Assembly: GCF_964204865.1 (NCBI RefSeq)
Contig: NC_135257.1
Span: 2,852,001-2,916,000 of the forward strand
Direction of reading: 5' to 3'
DNA: 64,000 nt
DNA from: Styela clava
Lineage: Eukaryota > Chordata > Ascidiacea > Stolidobranchia > Styelidae
Part shown: positions 12,341 to 25,094 of the stretch, piece by piece
Layout of the letters: each line of letters begins with the position of its first letter
Position numbering within the stretch: position 1 is the first letter of the stretch
Program-made: the position numbers and the translations under genes
The notes under the pieces: model-generated
What the model was told of the DNA's origin: nothing
Database searches by the model: none
Seen by the model: only the letters and a program-made list of their open reading frames with translations

Positions 12341-14079
12341 GGGGTTCTCAAACTTTTGGTCTTGCGGAGCCCGTGAAGAGGTTGACTATTATTCACGGAG
12401 CCCCAAAGTGAATTTTAAAATTGTTACTTTTCGATTAATATTCCTGAGTAAGTTAAACGTACTTTACGAATTTAAAAGCTAAATCTTTTTTAATGGGGTT
12501 AATACAAGCCATGAATAAATCTAAATTTCACAGATAAATTATGTATATGAAGGCTGTAAATTTGACACTTGACAAACATATTAAGAAATTAGGGGTCGAA
12601 TCTTGTCCCTTTTGATATTTTTGGAAGACTTAAAAGGTCGCTAATAAAGTGCGCGATTGCATTTTGTTACAATCGCCGATTGTTTTCGTCAGCGTGACGT
12701 GTTTCTTTAAACCCTAACATCTCTACGTCGGTGTTTATTCTCCCTAAATCAAAAATTTTTTTCGGCATATACAAGTATTGTTCAAAACGACGACGATAAT
12801 TGCTCTTTTGTTCTCGTGGGGAATTGTGAGTTTAATGTGAAAACATCGTTACCATATTATAGTCATTGATTGATCGGCGACGAGATGCTAAAATATTTAA
12901 TAAAGAGGTAAATCCGTAACTTAAACTTTTTGATTGAAAAGCGGCATTATGAAATAATAAAACTAAAACTTAAAACGGAGGATACCACTATAAGCTTTGT
13001 TTCAACAGACTCACGACTGATTAAAAAGAAAAGCTTTTTTTAGACATTGTAAATTCCAACATTTGGTGTTATGTTAGGTTTTCTTTGGTTATTCATCGTA
13101 GCAACTGAAATCAAAACACAGTCAATTATGCGTGCGATGTACCTTATATCCATTCTGAAACTACCGACGGAAACTACCGAATCGTTCGTATTTTGCCCAC
13201 ACCTTGTGATTTTTTAAACGGTGATATCTTGCAAAGAATCTGAGTGGCAGACCTGCACGGTAGGAGTTAGTGCTGCAAGAACGGCTCAAATTTGTCGAAT
13301 TCGCTAAATCTACCACACTGCCACGCAATCATTCATGATTACGATTATGAATTAATCGGGACGGGCACAAATATCTCATCAAACTACTGACACCGGCAGT
13401 AGGTATGTTCTTTTGTGGGCAATATGACTTTGTTTCTAATATATATCTTATAATAACAGCGTTGTTCAGGATATATGGTAGTCCACTAGAACTTCGTTCA
13501 CTTAATTTTGTTTCTCATTTCATGTCCGCGGATTGCCGTGGTAATTTGAGAAGTAATGATTTATTTATTACATTGAACACAATTAACCCAATAAACAAGT
13601 CATTCTAAATATGCCCCATCGGTCATAGATTGCACAATTGTAAATTGTACTTATTGAGTTTTAACGTCAACCTAGGGGTTTTTGTAACGGCGATATTTTG
13701 CCCAAAAATAATCTCGAGTGCGTAAGAACAAATCAAGTTTGACAACTACCAAGATCGCAAAAATACGATTCCAATTTATTTATTGTTGGCAGTTAATCAG
13801 GTATTTTATGTAATTTTAGAATAGTAATCTTTTATTTTAGTAATCCTAATAGTAATCTCGAATCGAACGTGAGTAACGATAAGCACAATCAAATTATTAT
13901 GACAAGACATTTTAAATGTTACCCGCAATGGTTATGGATTGAATATTTTACGCAACAGAAATCTCGTTATTCGCTGAAATCCGCATTATTTTGAGAGGTA
14001 ATAGAATAACACGCGGAGCCCCTAGGTTCCTCCCGCGGAGCCCTGGGGCTCCGTACGGAGCACTTTCAGAACCTATGGC
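12341..14079. mobile_element. Inner hAT-like element, about 1.74 kb
   Basis: The left terminus caggggttctcaaacttttg pairs with the right terminus, which reads cataggttctgaaagtgctc when reversed. The subterminal GGAGCCC motifs are repeated at both ends. Flanking octamers are gtagggca (12333-12340) and ttagggca (14080-14087), 7 of 8 identical. The exact boundary could shift by two bases depending on whether CA belongs to the terminus. No transposase frame is seen inside (longest about 67 codons), so it is non-autonomous. Confidence 0.72.
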
Positions 14080-14727
14080 TTAGGGCACCAAGCAAAGAGG
14101 GGCACCACAGAAATTTAGAGCAGAAATTTATATAGTTTATCGGTGTATATTAAAATAATACGAGTTCACCAGACGACTCAAACTTCAAAATGTTCGCTTA
14201 TTTTTTGTCTTCAAGTAGCATATTAACCTTCTTTATTAAAAATAAACACTGAAATTTATTTATTGGACACGAAATGGGCGTATGAGTCATTTTCTTAAAT
14301 TGTTGTTGTTTTTTCTTTCTAGTAGTCACCTCGTTGCTGCATTTTTGTTTTAAATATTTTTTTTCTCCTCAACAATTGGACCAATGAACTATTTACACCA
14401 TGTGGCGGTTCCACGATCGCATTTCAACGATCTAGTGGTCAGCGAAGTCAGGGAGTATTTTGATAAGGTAGACCAGGGTGGTCTAAACCCTGTCATGCTG
14501 ATACATTCCGTGCGGCTCACAGAACAATTTTAGCGTATATTTGTATCTAATGGAAGAACGTTTTTGAGTTTTTTTTAGCTATTCCAACTGGGGTTGGGAT
14601 CCCAAGATTCAAACCCCTTTTCTAACGCTTTGTGCTTTTATTTTAGTAAAAACACTCCTCTGTTTACAAGCGTCGGCCATGTGACAGTAGTGACGAAACG
14701 CAGAGCCGACTTAACGCCGCGCAATCC

Positions 14728-14768
14728 AGTTTTTTTAGCTAGTTTTTTTAGCTAGTTTTTTTAGCCAA
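14728..14768. repeat. Short tandem repeat, ttttttagctag unit
   Basis: Three near-perfect copies of a 14 bp unit (agctagttttttt with small variation) lie inside the outer hAT-like element. Confidence 0.7.
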
Positions 14769-15420
14769 CTTAGACGGACTTGGTTGGCATTTGGCGATAT
14801 CACTAAGCTTGCTCACACTGCAAGTTTTTAAATTACTCAATATAACAGTTCGTAATAAAAAAGTATGTCACAAGAAAGGTGACATAAGGAAATCAGGGCG
14901 GAAACGTATTTCCTTGCCCATCACACAGTGTCTGGTTTGATTTCAAATAATATCTGTCACGAAAGAATATAATTTGAAGCCATTTAACCCGCCCGCATTT
15001 CCATTTAACCCGCTCCTCGTATAACAGTTAAAAAACCTAAAAATGTTCGTAAAAGTTGTTTCATTTGCTGTTGGTTGTGATTATTTTTATTGGATAATAC
15101 ACTCATGTGGTTCATTGTTTTTATAATTAAATTACACATGAGGGGGCACCGAAGTCTTCAGTGCTTAGGGCACCAAGGGGGCTTAATCCGCCCCTGCAAA
15201 AAGCTCACCCAAAGATGTGCTACACTCACTGCTGCTCGCCCTGCTGGACCTGTCTCACGCATGTAGATACGAAGGATTAAAAAGAACAGTGCGGAGTATA
15301 ACAGGCGTCGTTAATTTTTTCACTGAATAGTCAGTCCCAAACGCGCCAGAATCTTAAGAATGATATCATAGCACTTCTTCCGTCAAATCGACACTCTCGT
15401 TTGAAAACACTTTGAGGGAT

Positions 15421-16497
15421 GAAAAAAAAAATGAGTCAATCACAGTATTCCGAGTTTTATTGCGATAAAAAGATTTGACATTTATTTGAGTATTGCTCTC
15501 TTTAATAATTTCATATGAATCCTATGTGATGTGATATTTCATCCAAAATTTCAATGTTTCATTTTTTTCAATGGGCTATAATTTGGCAAGCTCTATTACT
15601 TGATTGCGACGTAGAAGTGACGTGATGTTTGGTTGACTTAGTCAGGTGGGGATCAGGAATGACATATACAAATCTTATGCCACGCCCACTATAACTACTC
15701 GTGGTACTAAATTACAGTCGACCCAGTCAAGGTAGCCGTTCTATAGTCCCAGCTTCCTCCAGGATATAGTTTCGGGAAAAGTTGGAGTAAAATATTTTTT
15801 TGCTTTCGTGCCCATACATTTTGGCATTCTTGCACTCAACCGACTGTTAGAGAAACAGTCCACAGAAAGTAGCCCTAAACGGACGTTGACTTATGGAAAA
15901 AGCTAGAACCCTAACTCAGTAAGTTATGATTTAGCTTTTGTTCTTCTTTCACTTGCACAACACAATACGCAAACTTATCTGTATTCAATTCTCTTTTTAC
16001 TCTTTTTTTTTTGCCTACTCTATGGCATATTTACCGTTTTCAATTCCAAAACCAGCTGGTTATTGATATGGTTACCATTTATAGCAAGTGTATCACTCTA
16101 CTCATCAGTGTCCCTATTCTTAGACTTTTCCCATAATTGCTTACACACGGTAAGTTTTGGAATATATTTCGGCAACAAAGTCAAAGGAAGCAAAAAAAGC
16201 ATGAAAATACACTGGGTTACTTCTCATTTATTACATACTAAATGATGATGTGCACGACATAACATGTATAAAACATCATGTATGGATGAAAAGCCTGATA
16301 ATACAAAAATTTCATTCTATTGTCTACAAGTCGATAAATGTGTAAGATTGTCCGATTCAAAAAGAGTAAATTGTCCTAAAACGAATGTAGGAAAAAGTAT
16401 ATGTTCTGAGGTACATGAAATTTCGGTAAAAATATTTGTACATTTCAATTAATATGGAAATTAAATAGCCTCCACGTGAGGTATAGCCATTCAGAAG
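15421..16497. other. Intergenic between transposase relic and ANKUB1-like gene
   Basis: No gene is supported. Open frames of about 60 codons (16063-16245 and 16264-16452, plus) are unremarkable. The region lies 3' of the leftward ANKUB1-like gene and should hold its 3' UTR. Confidence 0.45.
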
Positions 16498-19400
16498 CTA
16501 TTCTCTTGTTTTTATGGGGCTTGCAGCGACTGTTGGTAAAGTTCTTCCATCATGCGGTGTGTCGTCAAATAAACTGTTGGACACTCCTCTACGAGCAAGA
16601 GAAATGGCCAAATCAACTTGCCTAAGCCATGCCTTGTCTTTAAAAGTGCTTGCTACAGTCATGCATTGGATTGCGTTTTCTCGTGATGTCATCTGTCGAT
16701 AATTCTCGAACAATCGCAATGTGACTAAAACTGGATTCTCTAATCTTGAACTTGTGTGGAAAAATGGTCGCAAATGATTCTCGACGCTGACAGCCGGAAG
16801 TGGTATGCTTCCTTCAATTAAAATTTTCTTACGCATGGTACGTCGAGCATTTCCTTAAAATATGAAAATTTAATACAATATTCATTTTATCATAATCATA
16901 AAATTTCATATGAAGTATCGCATTCAATAGTACTGTACAAACCGAAATAATCTAAAAATACGATTCTGAATTGTTATAGCATCTTCGAATTTTCACGTAA
17001 ACAGGGAACACCATTAACTCCAAAAGAAATTTCATTTTACAAAATTCTTCATGAGTATTATAGGACTCAGCTTCTGCTATTAACTTCTTCCAACGTTCAA
17101 AACTAGCAGTGTTGGAGAAGCTCAAGTAATTGACTCGACCCAGCTTGTACTAAAATCACCATTTACCATTGTTATCAACCCAATCTCCAGTTGGACTTAT
17201 CTCAATTAACTCGACTTAAATCGCGGATCGAGACTTTTACCAAACACTAAAAAAAATCCACATCTAATCGCCCGAATTATTGGAATCCATTTCCTTATAA
17301 CGGCTTCTGGAATTTGCTTTGCAAACATACCTTCACGAATAGCGGGTAGTCCACCCTGTCCTGGTTTTGGTGTTTGTATATACGATGCAGAATCAGTATT
17401 CACTCCATCTTCTTCGGTAGGTGTGGTTTCTTCTGTGTCGTAGGACACGTGATTGCGTCGTCTACTAATTCCTGATAATATAATAAAACTTGCAAAACCG
17501 CAATAAGATCAATATATCAAATTGCAGCACGGAAATTTTGAATTGCATATTGTGCAGTTGTAAAACATCTAATCGTTAACGAGTACGAATATAGTCTCGT
17601 TCGCCAGAATTTGTTCTAATGTTGTTTAGAATATAAAATAACATCTGTGTATCAGAAAGTAGGCTACTAGACAATTTACCCAATCCTTTACCAAAGACCA
17701 CCCAAATATTTTATGTGAACTAGAATATTCTCTAACTCTGCTAAACAAAAAGCATAAAATTCTTTTCAAACATACTTACTTGGTAGTCGGGGTGCATCAT
17801 CTGTGATCTCGCTGCTTTCAGAATATTTTACATCTCGTTTTTTCAAATGAGAAAGTGCAGATTCGGTCTTGCCTAAGTGAGAATCATATCGTTGACGAAT
17901 CTTGTGCCTTCGGTGATCAAGTCTTGAGCCATCATTGAATACTATATATATATATGTAAACAAGACTGCATTTGAATAAAGCTAAATACTGAAGACCTCA
18001 ATGTGAGTTCGTGTAGGCTATTTGTGAACGAAGAATAAAGAAGTGGAAATATCCAGGCTTGTCCATGGGAATCCCTTGTGAAACGGCCCGTATTATCAGA
18101 CAGAGCGCATACACTTGTATTTCCCATGGCACAGTGGCCATGTCATAACAACTTGATTACGTCAGAGCTAACTTTGGTCTTCATGCTTTTTTACCTTCAA
18201 AATGTCTTTTCTCCTATTTTTTCATGGGAATCCAACGGGAAACGTCCCATGGGATGGAACAAGCATAAATTGCTGTAGGATGAGATAGAAAATAGACAAG
18301 TCTTCTTCGTTTCCGTGGTCAAGCCTCTTCTTTGACGAGCTAATTACTTAAATAATTTTTGCTTTAAAAAGTTCTGTTCTCAATCGTAGCTCGAAATACC
18401 ATGTGCTACCGAAATAATAACATTATGGCTCATATTTGAGTCTATGTTATACATCGACGGCAACCGTCTTACATAAAGTTCAATAATACACGTGAAACGA
18501 TAAAGACACATTACCTTGTGGCAGTATGTCAATATATAAATCACTTAACAATCGTCTCTTACCCGGGATCTGTTGAAATGCGGCGTCCGGCATAGATAAT
18601 ATTTCCAACTTCGATTTTGAATTCATTTGGTTATCGCTATATCCATCCACCAGAACCCCATGTCCAACCATTGCCGGTGCCTAAAGCATGTTAATATGCA
18701 AATATATATATTCATATATATATATATATTTATAATATATATATATATATTGAATATTAAAAATGAATGATGTATTGAATTTGATCGATATAAACACCTT
18801 GTGCCAAAATATTCATAATTGACTTTGAAGATTCGGTATATTTATCTTGAAACTAGAAATATTTACACAAAAAAACAACAAGTAAATAAAATGTTCTTAA
18901 GCATTTTATGTACTAGCCTTGTATGGGCGTCTTCTCATTGATGATTTGTACGATCCCGAGTTGGCAAGAACATTATCACGAGCTGTCTCGCACCATTTTC
19001 TAGTTTTTATCACGATAAGCACCGGGAGAGTAATGTTATTTTCTGTGTGACTGCTGTACAATTTTGACGATAAATACTGGACACATTCCAGTTGTTTATG
19101 GCTGAAAATTCAATTAGGAATTTTGTAACTGTTGATATCGTATTCAACTTATCATTAGTTTCTATTATTGGCGTAATCAATAATCTAGGATTGAGTATTA
19201 CTGAATGTTGTGAATGAAATTCACATCTTTTCAGCGCACATTTTTACATGGGTTTGTAATAAATATATACAAAAAATACAAATACAAAATTATTTCATTA
19301 TAAACTAAAGTTTTGTTAATTGTTTTATTCTGGTTTTTGTCCAAATACAACATAACAATAATGTAACATAAATTCACTCTGGTTATACACAAATCGGATT

Positions 19401-20989
19401 CTCGCCCTTGCCACCCACGCATTTTGTAATGCGATGCAAAATCGCGATTTTACCAGAATGCTACTTGCATAGGTGTTCTTCCTTCTCCATCTTTGGCAAC
19501 TAGACAACAAATATTATTTTGGACAAATATTCTCAGGACGTTAACTTTTCCACAAATGACAGCTTCATGAACAGGACTTTTCCATGTGTCGGCATGTGCA
19601 GATAGCTGGAAAAAATTGCATTGTATTCTGGCATATTTCGGTATTTTATTGAGAAGGGCATTTTCAAAATTGCTACTATCATTGACAAAATTGCTTGTGA
19701 GCATTTGCTTATGATCCCGCAACAAATCCAACCCAACAGACAAATATGATTACAATTACACTTGTTTTTGGACTGGCGAAGTTGAAAAGATAACCTTTTT
19801 ACCTTTGACCAAAGTTTAGCAGGATGCTGACCGACTGGTTCTTCGGGTTTGACCGCACCAGATTTTGGATTCAACATTGAGTTAGCCAAGTCCACAAAAC
19901 CAAAATGGGCGGCAATGTAACATGCTACTCTTAGCTGAAATTTTGCTGTCTGTAACGCAAGAGTGTTCTCTTTATGAAATGTACTCTCGATAAAGTGTTT
20001 TATTAAAATGTGTCAAAAAGACATCACCTGTTCATCTCCTGAGGCATTTCTCAAAACTTTTCTGGTATGGCCCTGTGATGCCGCCTTTAGCAGTTCTGCC
20101 CAACCATCCCACACATGAAGTTTTATGACCGATCCGAAGTCAACTCCATAACGATCGAGCATATGACAGTTGTACATTTCTCGGCCATCTTTTGTGCATA
20201 ATCGGAACACAGACACAGGAAAACCAGATTTTGAAGAAACAAGTCGTGTCAATTGACTTACAGATGTCGTCGCAAAATTCAGCTGATCTCGTATAACTAT
20301 AGTTTCCCTGAAATATTAGTGTTGTGGTTTTTGTTAAATAAACTTTGCTTCAATGCAAGATTTGCAGCATTAAATGAAAAGAGAAAATCAATGTAGCATA
20401 AGTTTACATGGATTTTCAGTAAAAGTTGTGAGAAAAATCTATTTTTTTGCCAATCTTTAACAGTTGACAACATGAATTGGGGTACAAATACGCACAACAT
20501 ACAACTAGCTATATGTGTTTCTTACCCATTATAGGGGCATTCTACGTGAAGAACAGGCTGGTCAGAATCAATCAATGCCGATTTTATTGTCGAACCAGAT
20601 GAAATACCGATGTCCGAGCAAACCCATTCATCTCGGAGTATTGCTCCCGCGTACAACATTCGGAGAATTTTTCCTTCTGCGTGAGATGAATTCAACTGGA
20701 CATTTGAAAGAAAGTTATAGATTTAAGAAATTTATCATAATAATCATTGGCGATAAAGATATGAATTTTACTAGGTCATTAAATTTAGTTATCTAGATTC
20801 AAAAGATTCTGCTGGGTTAAAATCGCATTTACAACCGATGAAAATATACAAAAATTTAGCAAAGCTATCGACATCATCATGAGATACCTTGAAATGTTCC
20901 CTTAGCACTATCTTCACATCGTGAACTGTCTGACCTGGCTGTACGTCCATTGGCAGACGAACGTCTTCAAATGCAACAAAAATTCTCAT
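16498..20989 (-). CDS. ANKUB1: ANKUB1-like ankyrin/ubiquitin-domain protein, ten exons
   Basis: Exons (minus): 20888-20989, 20526-20695, 20028-20307, 19803-19949, 19454-19605, 18918-19101, 18515-18680, 17780-17941, 17331-17471 and 16498-16853. Phases agree throughout and give 619 residues plus stop, near the usual vertebrate size. The N terminus MRIFVAFEDV begins a ubiquitin-like fold. LYAGAILRDE and VWDGWAELLKAASQGH follow. Exons 4-5 encode ankyrin-like repeats (VACYIAAHFGFVDLA, SPVHEAVICGKVNVLRIFV, GRTPMQVAF). Exon 6 carries CVQYLSSKLY and VIKTRKW. Exon 7 has VGHGVLVDGY. The last exon carries the conserved tail ENAIQCMTVASTFKDKAWLR. Family knowledge: ANKUB1 function is poorly defined. The donor of exon 6 seems to be GC (aag|gctagt) rather than GT. 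The start is the first ATG matching the family's MRIF. Confidence 0.9.
18701..18752. repeat. AT-rich microsatellite in ANKUB1 intron 6
   Basis: A (TA)n-like tract lies directly upstream of the exon 7 acceptor (18681-18682). Confidence 0.7.
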
Positions 20990-23539
20990 AATCGTTTATA
21001 TGTGGCGGTTCTTCGCAGGCTTTAAACCAAAAAATGAAGAACTATATATATAGACAGTGAATGCAAAAGACATAAAAAAAATATCCTGATTTTCTCATCA
21101 TACCTTTCCACACTTAACACAGTAAATAAATACCTTCAATAATTTGATTCTATGGCACAAATTGAGTATTGACTTCTTGGGACAATTTTAAAGCTAAAAT
21201 TTTTGCTCATTGTAGTCAATATTTAAAAAATATAAAATGATATTCCGCGGACTCTTCTAATAGGTATCTGTCTTCCGCCAAATATTGAAAGCATCAGAGT
21301 TAAATATCCCACAAGTGAATGCCTAGTGCTTATCTGTCTTTTGTTTTCGTACAGTGTACGATAAATCAGAACCATTGTTATAGATACATTTGATACGAAT
21401 TAAAGCGTAAAATGGAAGAATGAAGGGAATATTAGGTGACAGTAAACATTTGTAAAGTTTTCACTTGCCGTTTTTATTTGTAACATTGTTGAAATTATGA
21501 CAAAAACATTACTACTTTACGCAATGACATGAATTTAAATTAATAGATTACGTTTATGAGCAATGAGAATTGAGATACCGTTTTACACTAAAAATAGCAA
21601 TCGGCCACTTGAATAATATATAGTATACTACTGGAAAAAAAAACCTATATATAATTTATGCTAATAACGCTAATTGACCTATGACCCATCCATATTAGCG
21701 ATGTGAAGCAGAGGCTTTGAATTTTTTTACTAAAATCAATCAGATTCGTAGTAGCGTCTGAGAATTCTTCAAAGTTGGAATTTCCGTTTTTTATAGAAGA
21801 GAAAATTTTAACTTAAATTATGAAAGTCAGTTTACCCATGTTTTGTTTCGGAGACAAAGTCTTTGTTAAGCCCTACTCAAGCAAACTGTTGTAAATTTTG
21901 TAGATCTGCTCAAAATTCGATTTTAAAGATGGGATCAGGGTGGTTATTCAGATGTAGCCTACCTGAATTAGAAAAGTATACAAATTGACTATAGTCGTAT
22001 CTACAGGTACTCAATTCGAGGGAACATAACTTTGAAACTCTACGAGCGGAGGAAAGATTCCAAGAGCGGTGCTTATTTTAACATGGATAGTAAATATAAA
22101 TATCGCAACAGTAAAATACCGCACTATCAGCAAAGTAATTGGAAGGGATGTCATATAAAGCATACACACATGCAATATCACAATGTATCCAATAATTGAA
22201 GAAAAACTGCTAAATCACTGGATTTAAGAACGTCATCGACCGCGAAGGACTCCCATAGGATTCTCCAAAGTTATAGCTAATAACCCAAGATGCATAAGTA
22301 AGCAGTTATTATACGTAAGTTTGTTCAATAACTTAACACATTGAAAACACCGCAAAACAATAATGCAAGACGCAGTTTAATTACATTCTTGTCAATGAAC
22401 ATTTTCTTGTGGATCTGCATTGTTGACATGTAGCTTGTTATAAATAAATTGATTGACCGTTAAAAGGACACTTGCGAAGATGGTCCTCGGTAATTCTTTG
22501 GCTGAATCATGTGCAGGAGAGGTTCAAACTTTTTCATAAATCGGAAACCACACAGATATGAAGCATATTTGTATCAGATTCCTAGCTCCGGGGTCCCGAA
22601 TCTGCCGCCTGCAAAACAAAACAAACAATGAGCAATGTCCCCGAGGTACACATATGTCGAGAATTCCTTGTGAAAAAAATTTCGAAGCCGATATAAAGAT
22701 GTTCACAGACTAAATAGTCACGCCACGTTGACAAAACAAGCATCGATTCAAACAACATTAGCCTTGAGATCTTTTAAATATTCCGACAGTCATCATTGCC
22801 GTCCCCAATGGCCGCGCCACTTATCCGATCCCGGACGTAGATTCTCGTATTCATTACCAACTTTCATGACCTTTGACCGATGCTGCCAGCTACGTTTTTT
22901 GTGGTGTTTGAGGGGACGCTCGTCGCGGAGAATGGTGCGTCAGTTTTATACTTATGTGTTTTATACATGCTTTGACTTGTTTGAATAGCTCTCCGTGTGT
23001 TAGCGTTTTTTCAACAGTCTTTTTCACGGTTTAGATTAGATTGAATACAGACTAGCTTGTATATCTGTTATACATTTGAGCTGCTTTGTTACACAGTAGG
23101 CCTATACCGGTACCGAACTTCCACACAAATCAGACGGGGCTACTTCCAAAGTGAAGGTACTGGCAGACTGGATGCATAGGCAAAGGATTTTCTCATTGCA
23201 CTGGAGTACACCGAGCACGATTTGTCGGATGTTTGGGAGGTAAATTTTTCAGAGGAGAAGGATTACATACCGTACGGTACCTATAAGTACTTTGCAAAGT
23301 AAGAGTGATAAACTGCAAAAGAATGTAACTATATGAAGGGAGAAAGCAGCTATCAGGAAAAGGAAATTTCACCCTTGATTAAGTACCAATCATGTTCTAA
23401 TAGGAAAGTTACAATTGAAAACAAGGAAAAGGAATGAGCCCCCAAGTGTTTGGGACTCTGCAGAAATGTCCTTCTGCATGTAGAATTTGTTGACTAGATG
23501 ATCCGGGTTGAAGCCTGGATAGCATTTGGATGTATTCTC
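20990..23539. other. Intergenic, promoter side of ANKUB1-like gene
   Basis: No gene is supported across about 2.5 kb. The short frame at 22728-22988 (plus, 86 codons) has no family resemblance. The ANKUB1 promoter should lie near 21.0 kb, but no core element can be picked out with confidence. Confidence 0.45.
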
Positions 23540-23547
23540 AGCATGGT

Positions 23548-24182
23548 TAGGCTTACCATACGTCCCGCCTTAGGCGGGACAGTCCCGCTTTTTAGCGTCT
23601 TGTCCCGCCGTCCCGACAAGCCAGCCAAAAGTCCCGCTTTTGCGTTCAGCAATCCAGCTTATTACATGAACATGTTCTCATTACTGTTGTTGCTGTGTAG
23701 CGCAACGCTGGCGTACTTACTAAAGGTGAATGCGTTATTTTGTTTGTTTCGTTGTTTCCCGCTACAATTGTTAGCGAACGTATCACATGTAAAATCAATT
23801 CTAATTGGTCCTGTTCGGACGTTCGCGTGAATGTAACATTGAACAACGATTTTTTAAAAGTGTTATCTACAGAAAAGCATGCTTTGGCGAATAAGTAAAT
23901 TCTCAATGTTTGAAAACGGCAGACTATTTCAATATTCTTTATTCCTTCTGCTCTACATAAAAAAATCTAAATTCGGATCATTTGAATCGTTAGCGTCTAT
24001 TCCATTCTATTTTTCGAACTGAACTCGATATTTAGACAGAGAATATGCGCATGAACTCTCGATGACAATATGGTCAATGAAGACAGCCGGGATAGCTTAA
24101 ATGTAGACCTGTCCTATGTAGCCTGACCTGTAAAGTTACAGGAGGCGTCCCGCTTTGAAGTCAAAAAAATATGGTAACCCTA
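23548..24182. mobile_element. hAT-type non-autonomous element, 635 bp
   Basis: The termini taggcttaccata and (reversed right end) tagggttaccata form the inverted repeats. Both flanks carry the identical octamer agcatggt (23540-23547 and 24183-24190), a perfect hAT-length target duplication. Subterminal GTCCCGC/GCGGGAC motifs are clustered at the left (about 23562-23640) and recur at the right end (24144-24153). The open frame 23498-23830 crosses the element boundary and is not considered real. Confidence 0.85.
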
Positions 24183-24190
24183 AGCATGGT

Positions 24191-25094
24191 AGACCAGAGG
24201 AGGTCAAACTCGCGCCCCTCCAACAATCAACAGTATTTGTAATATTTTTTATTTTTATGGAGTAAAGACAATTTACAGAAGTTGATTTGTATAAATTGCA
24301 ATAATGATGATATGCAGGAATTTAATACGTAAATGGCATTTGAAATGTTAACTGTTTATAAACATAAAAATACATATATACACACAATATAAACACGAAC
24401 ACTTTAGTCTGCGACAGAGCCCCTTCCTTGTTCAGAATGAAACTCAACAAGTTTTATTCTAAAAAAAAACTGCCCTGTCTAAATGTGAAATGCACTAATT
24501 TGAATTCAAAAGACACTAAATAGCCAGTTTTCAAAAATGTGTGTATTCCACCCCCTTCAAACTAGGGGTATATGCACCAGAGAAGTTCATGTCAGCATAA
24601 GAGAAAGAAAATCAAAGTTATCACGATTGAAATGGAACAAACACTATAACAAAAAAATTCAATCACAGTCGATTAACTCTCGAGTTTGTTATGTCGCCTT
24701 CAAACGCAGCCAGCGAAATTATAACTCAGATAGTTTTCCTTCTGTATCTACGCGTTCGTCATCTCAGCAATTGGGGGAAAATGTTCCCTCCTGGATTTAC
24801 TCCTTCCCGCAGGGGTCCCGCTCCGATATGCAACGGTTACTGGCTCATATTGACCACACACCATGAGATTTTAACACTTCAGGGCTCCACCACCAAAGTC
24901 AATGCACTCAATCCTATTTCTGAAAACCGGTCACAAAAGTTCAGCCAGCCTCACCCACCGGCTGCACATCGCTCCACCATTATTACTCGAAAGCTCACTC
25001 ATAAAAAAAAAAAACATTGTTTAACACCAAGGGGAAACAATTTCATTCCCCAACCTTTGCTGCAACTTGGAACACACAGTCTTTACACCATATG
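24191..25094. other. Intergenic, nothing recognised
   Basis: Begins with gaccagaggaggtcaaactc, which looks like the tip of another hAT MITE, but no matching right end was found. The 139-codon frame 24691-25110 (plus) has no recognisable domain and is probably fortuitous. Confidence 0.4.

Larger units (their letters stand above)
12303..15196. mobile_element. Outer hAT-like element inserted in the transposase relic
   Basis: The left end cagcgccggattaa pairs with the right end, which reads caggggcggattaa when reversed. The flanking 8 bp are caaacagc (12295-12302) and caaaaagc (15197-15204), matching at 7 of 8, as expected for a hAT target duplication. It contains a second element (12341-14079). 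Without that, its own length is about 1.15 kb. I see no transposase of its own, so it is non-autonomous. A GGGCACCA motif sits next to the inner element and at the right terminus. Confidence 0.8.
11936..15420 (+). pseudogene. hAT-type (DUF4371-like) transposase relic split by insertion
   Basis: Part 1 (about 11945-12302) translates in shifting frames to NALYIRPKIHNEIIKLCGEM, YFVVLADETSEIGSIEQFSI (the ADET motif with its acidic residue) and DGAANMSCCFR, a stop codon, then VQAFVQT. Part 2 (about 15205-15420) continues with HPKMCYTHCC and ACRYEGLKRTVRSITGVVNF. These blocks have the order and spacing of the DUF4371/hAT-like catalytic region found in many animal genomes. The two halves are separated by a 2.9 kb element with an 8 bp target duplication. 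Removing it restores an open frame across the junction (VQTAHPKMC). Frameshifts and an in-frame TGA show that the gene is dead. Confidence 0.8.

Noticed and set aside
14465..15060. Additional MITE beginning ccagggtggtctaaac
   Set aside because: The left tip looks hAT-like, but no matching right end or octamer duplication was found.
18999..19001. Acceptor at 19000-19001 for ANKUB1 exon 6
   Set aside because: Joining it to exon 5 creates a TGA stop. The acceptor at 19102-19103 keeps the frame and recovers conserved sequence.
19325..19510. Continuation of ANKUB1 exon 5 through FCIALQNAWVARARIRF in a shifted frame, implying a frameshift
   Set aside because: A proper donor at 19452-19453 joined to the acceptor at 19102-19103 gives a better family match (CVQYLSSKLY...VIKTRKW) with no frameshift.
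23498..23830. 110-codon open frame as a gene
   Set aside because: It starts outside and ends inside a defined hAT-type element and has no domain.
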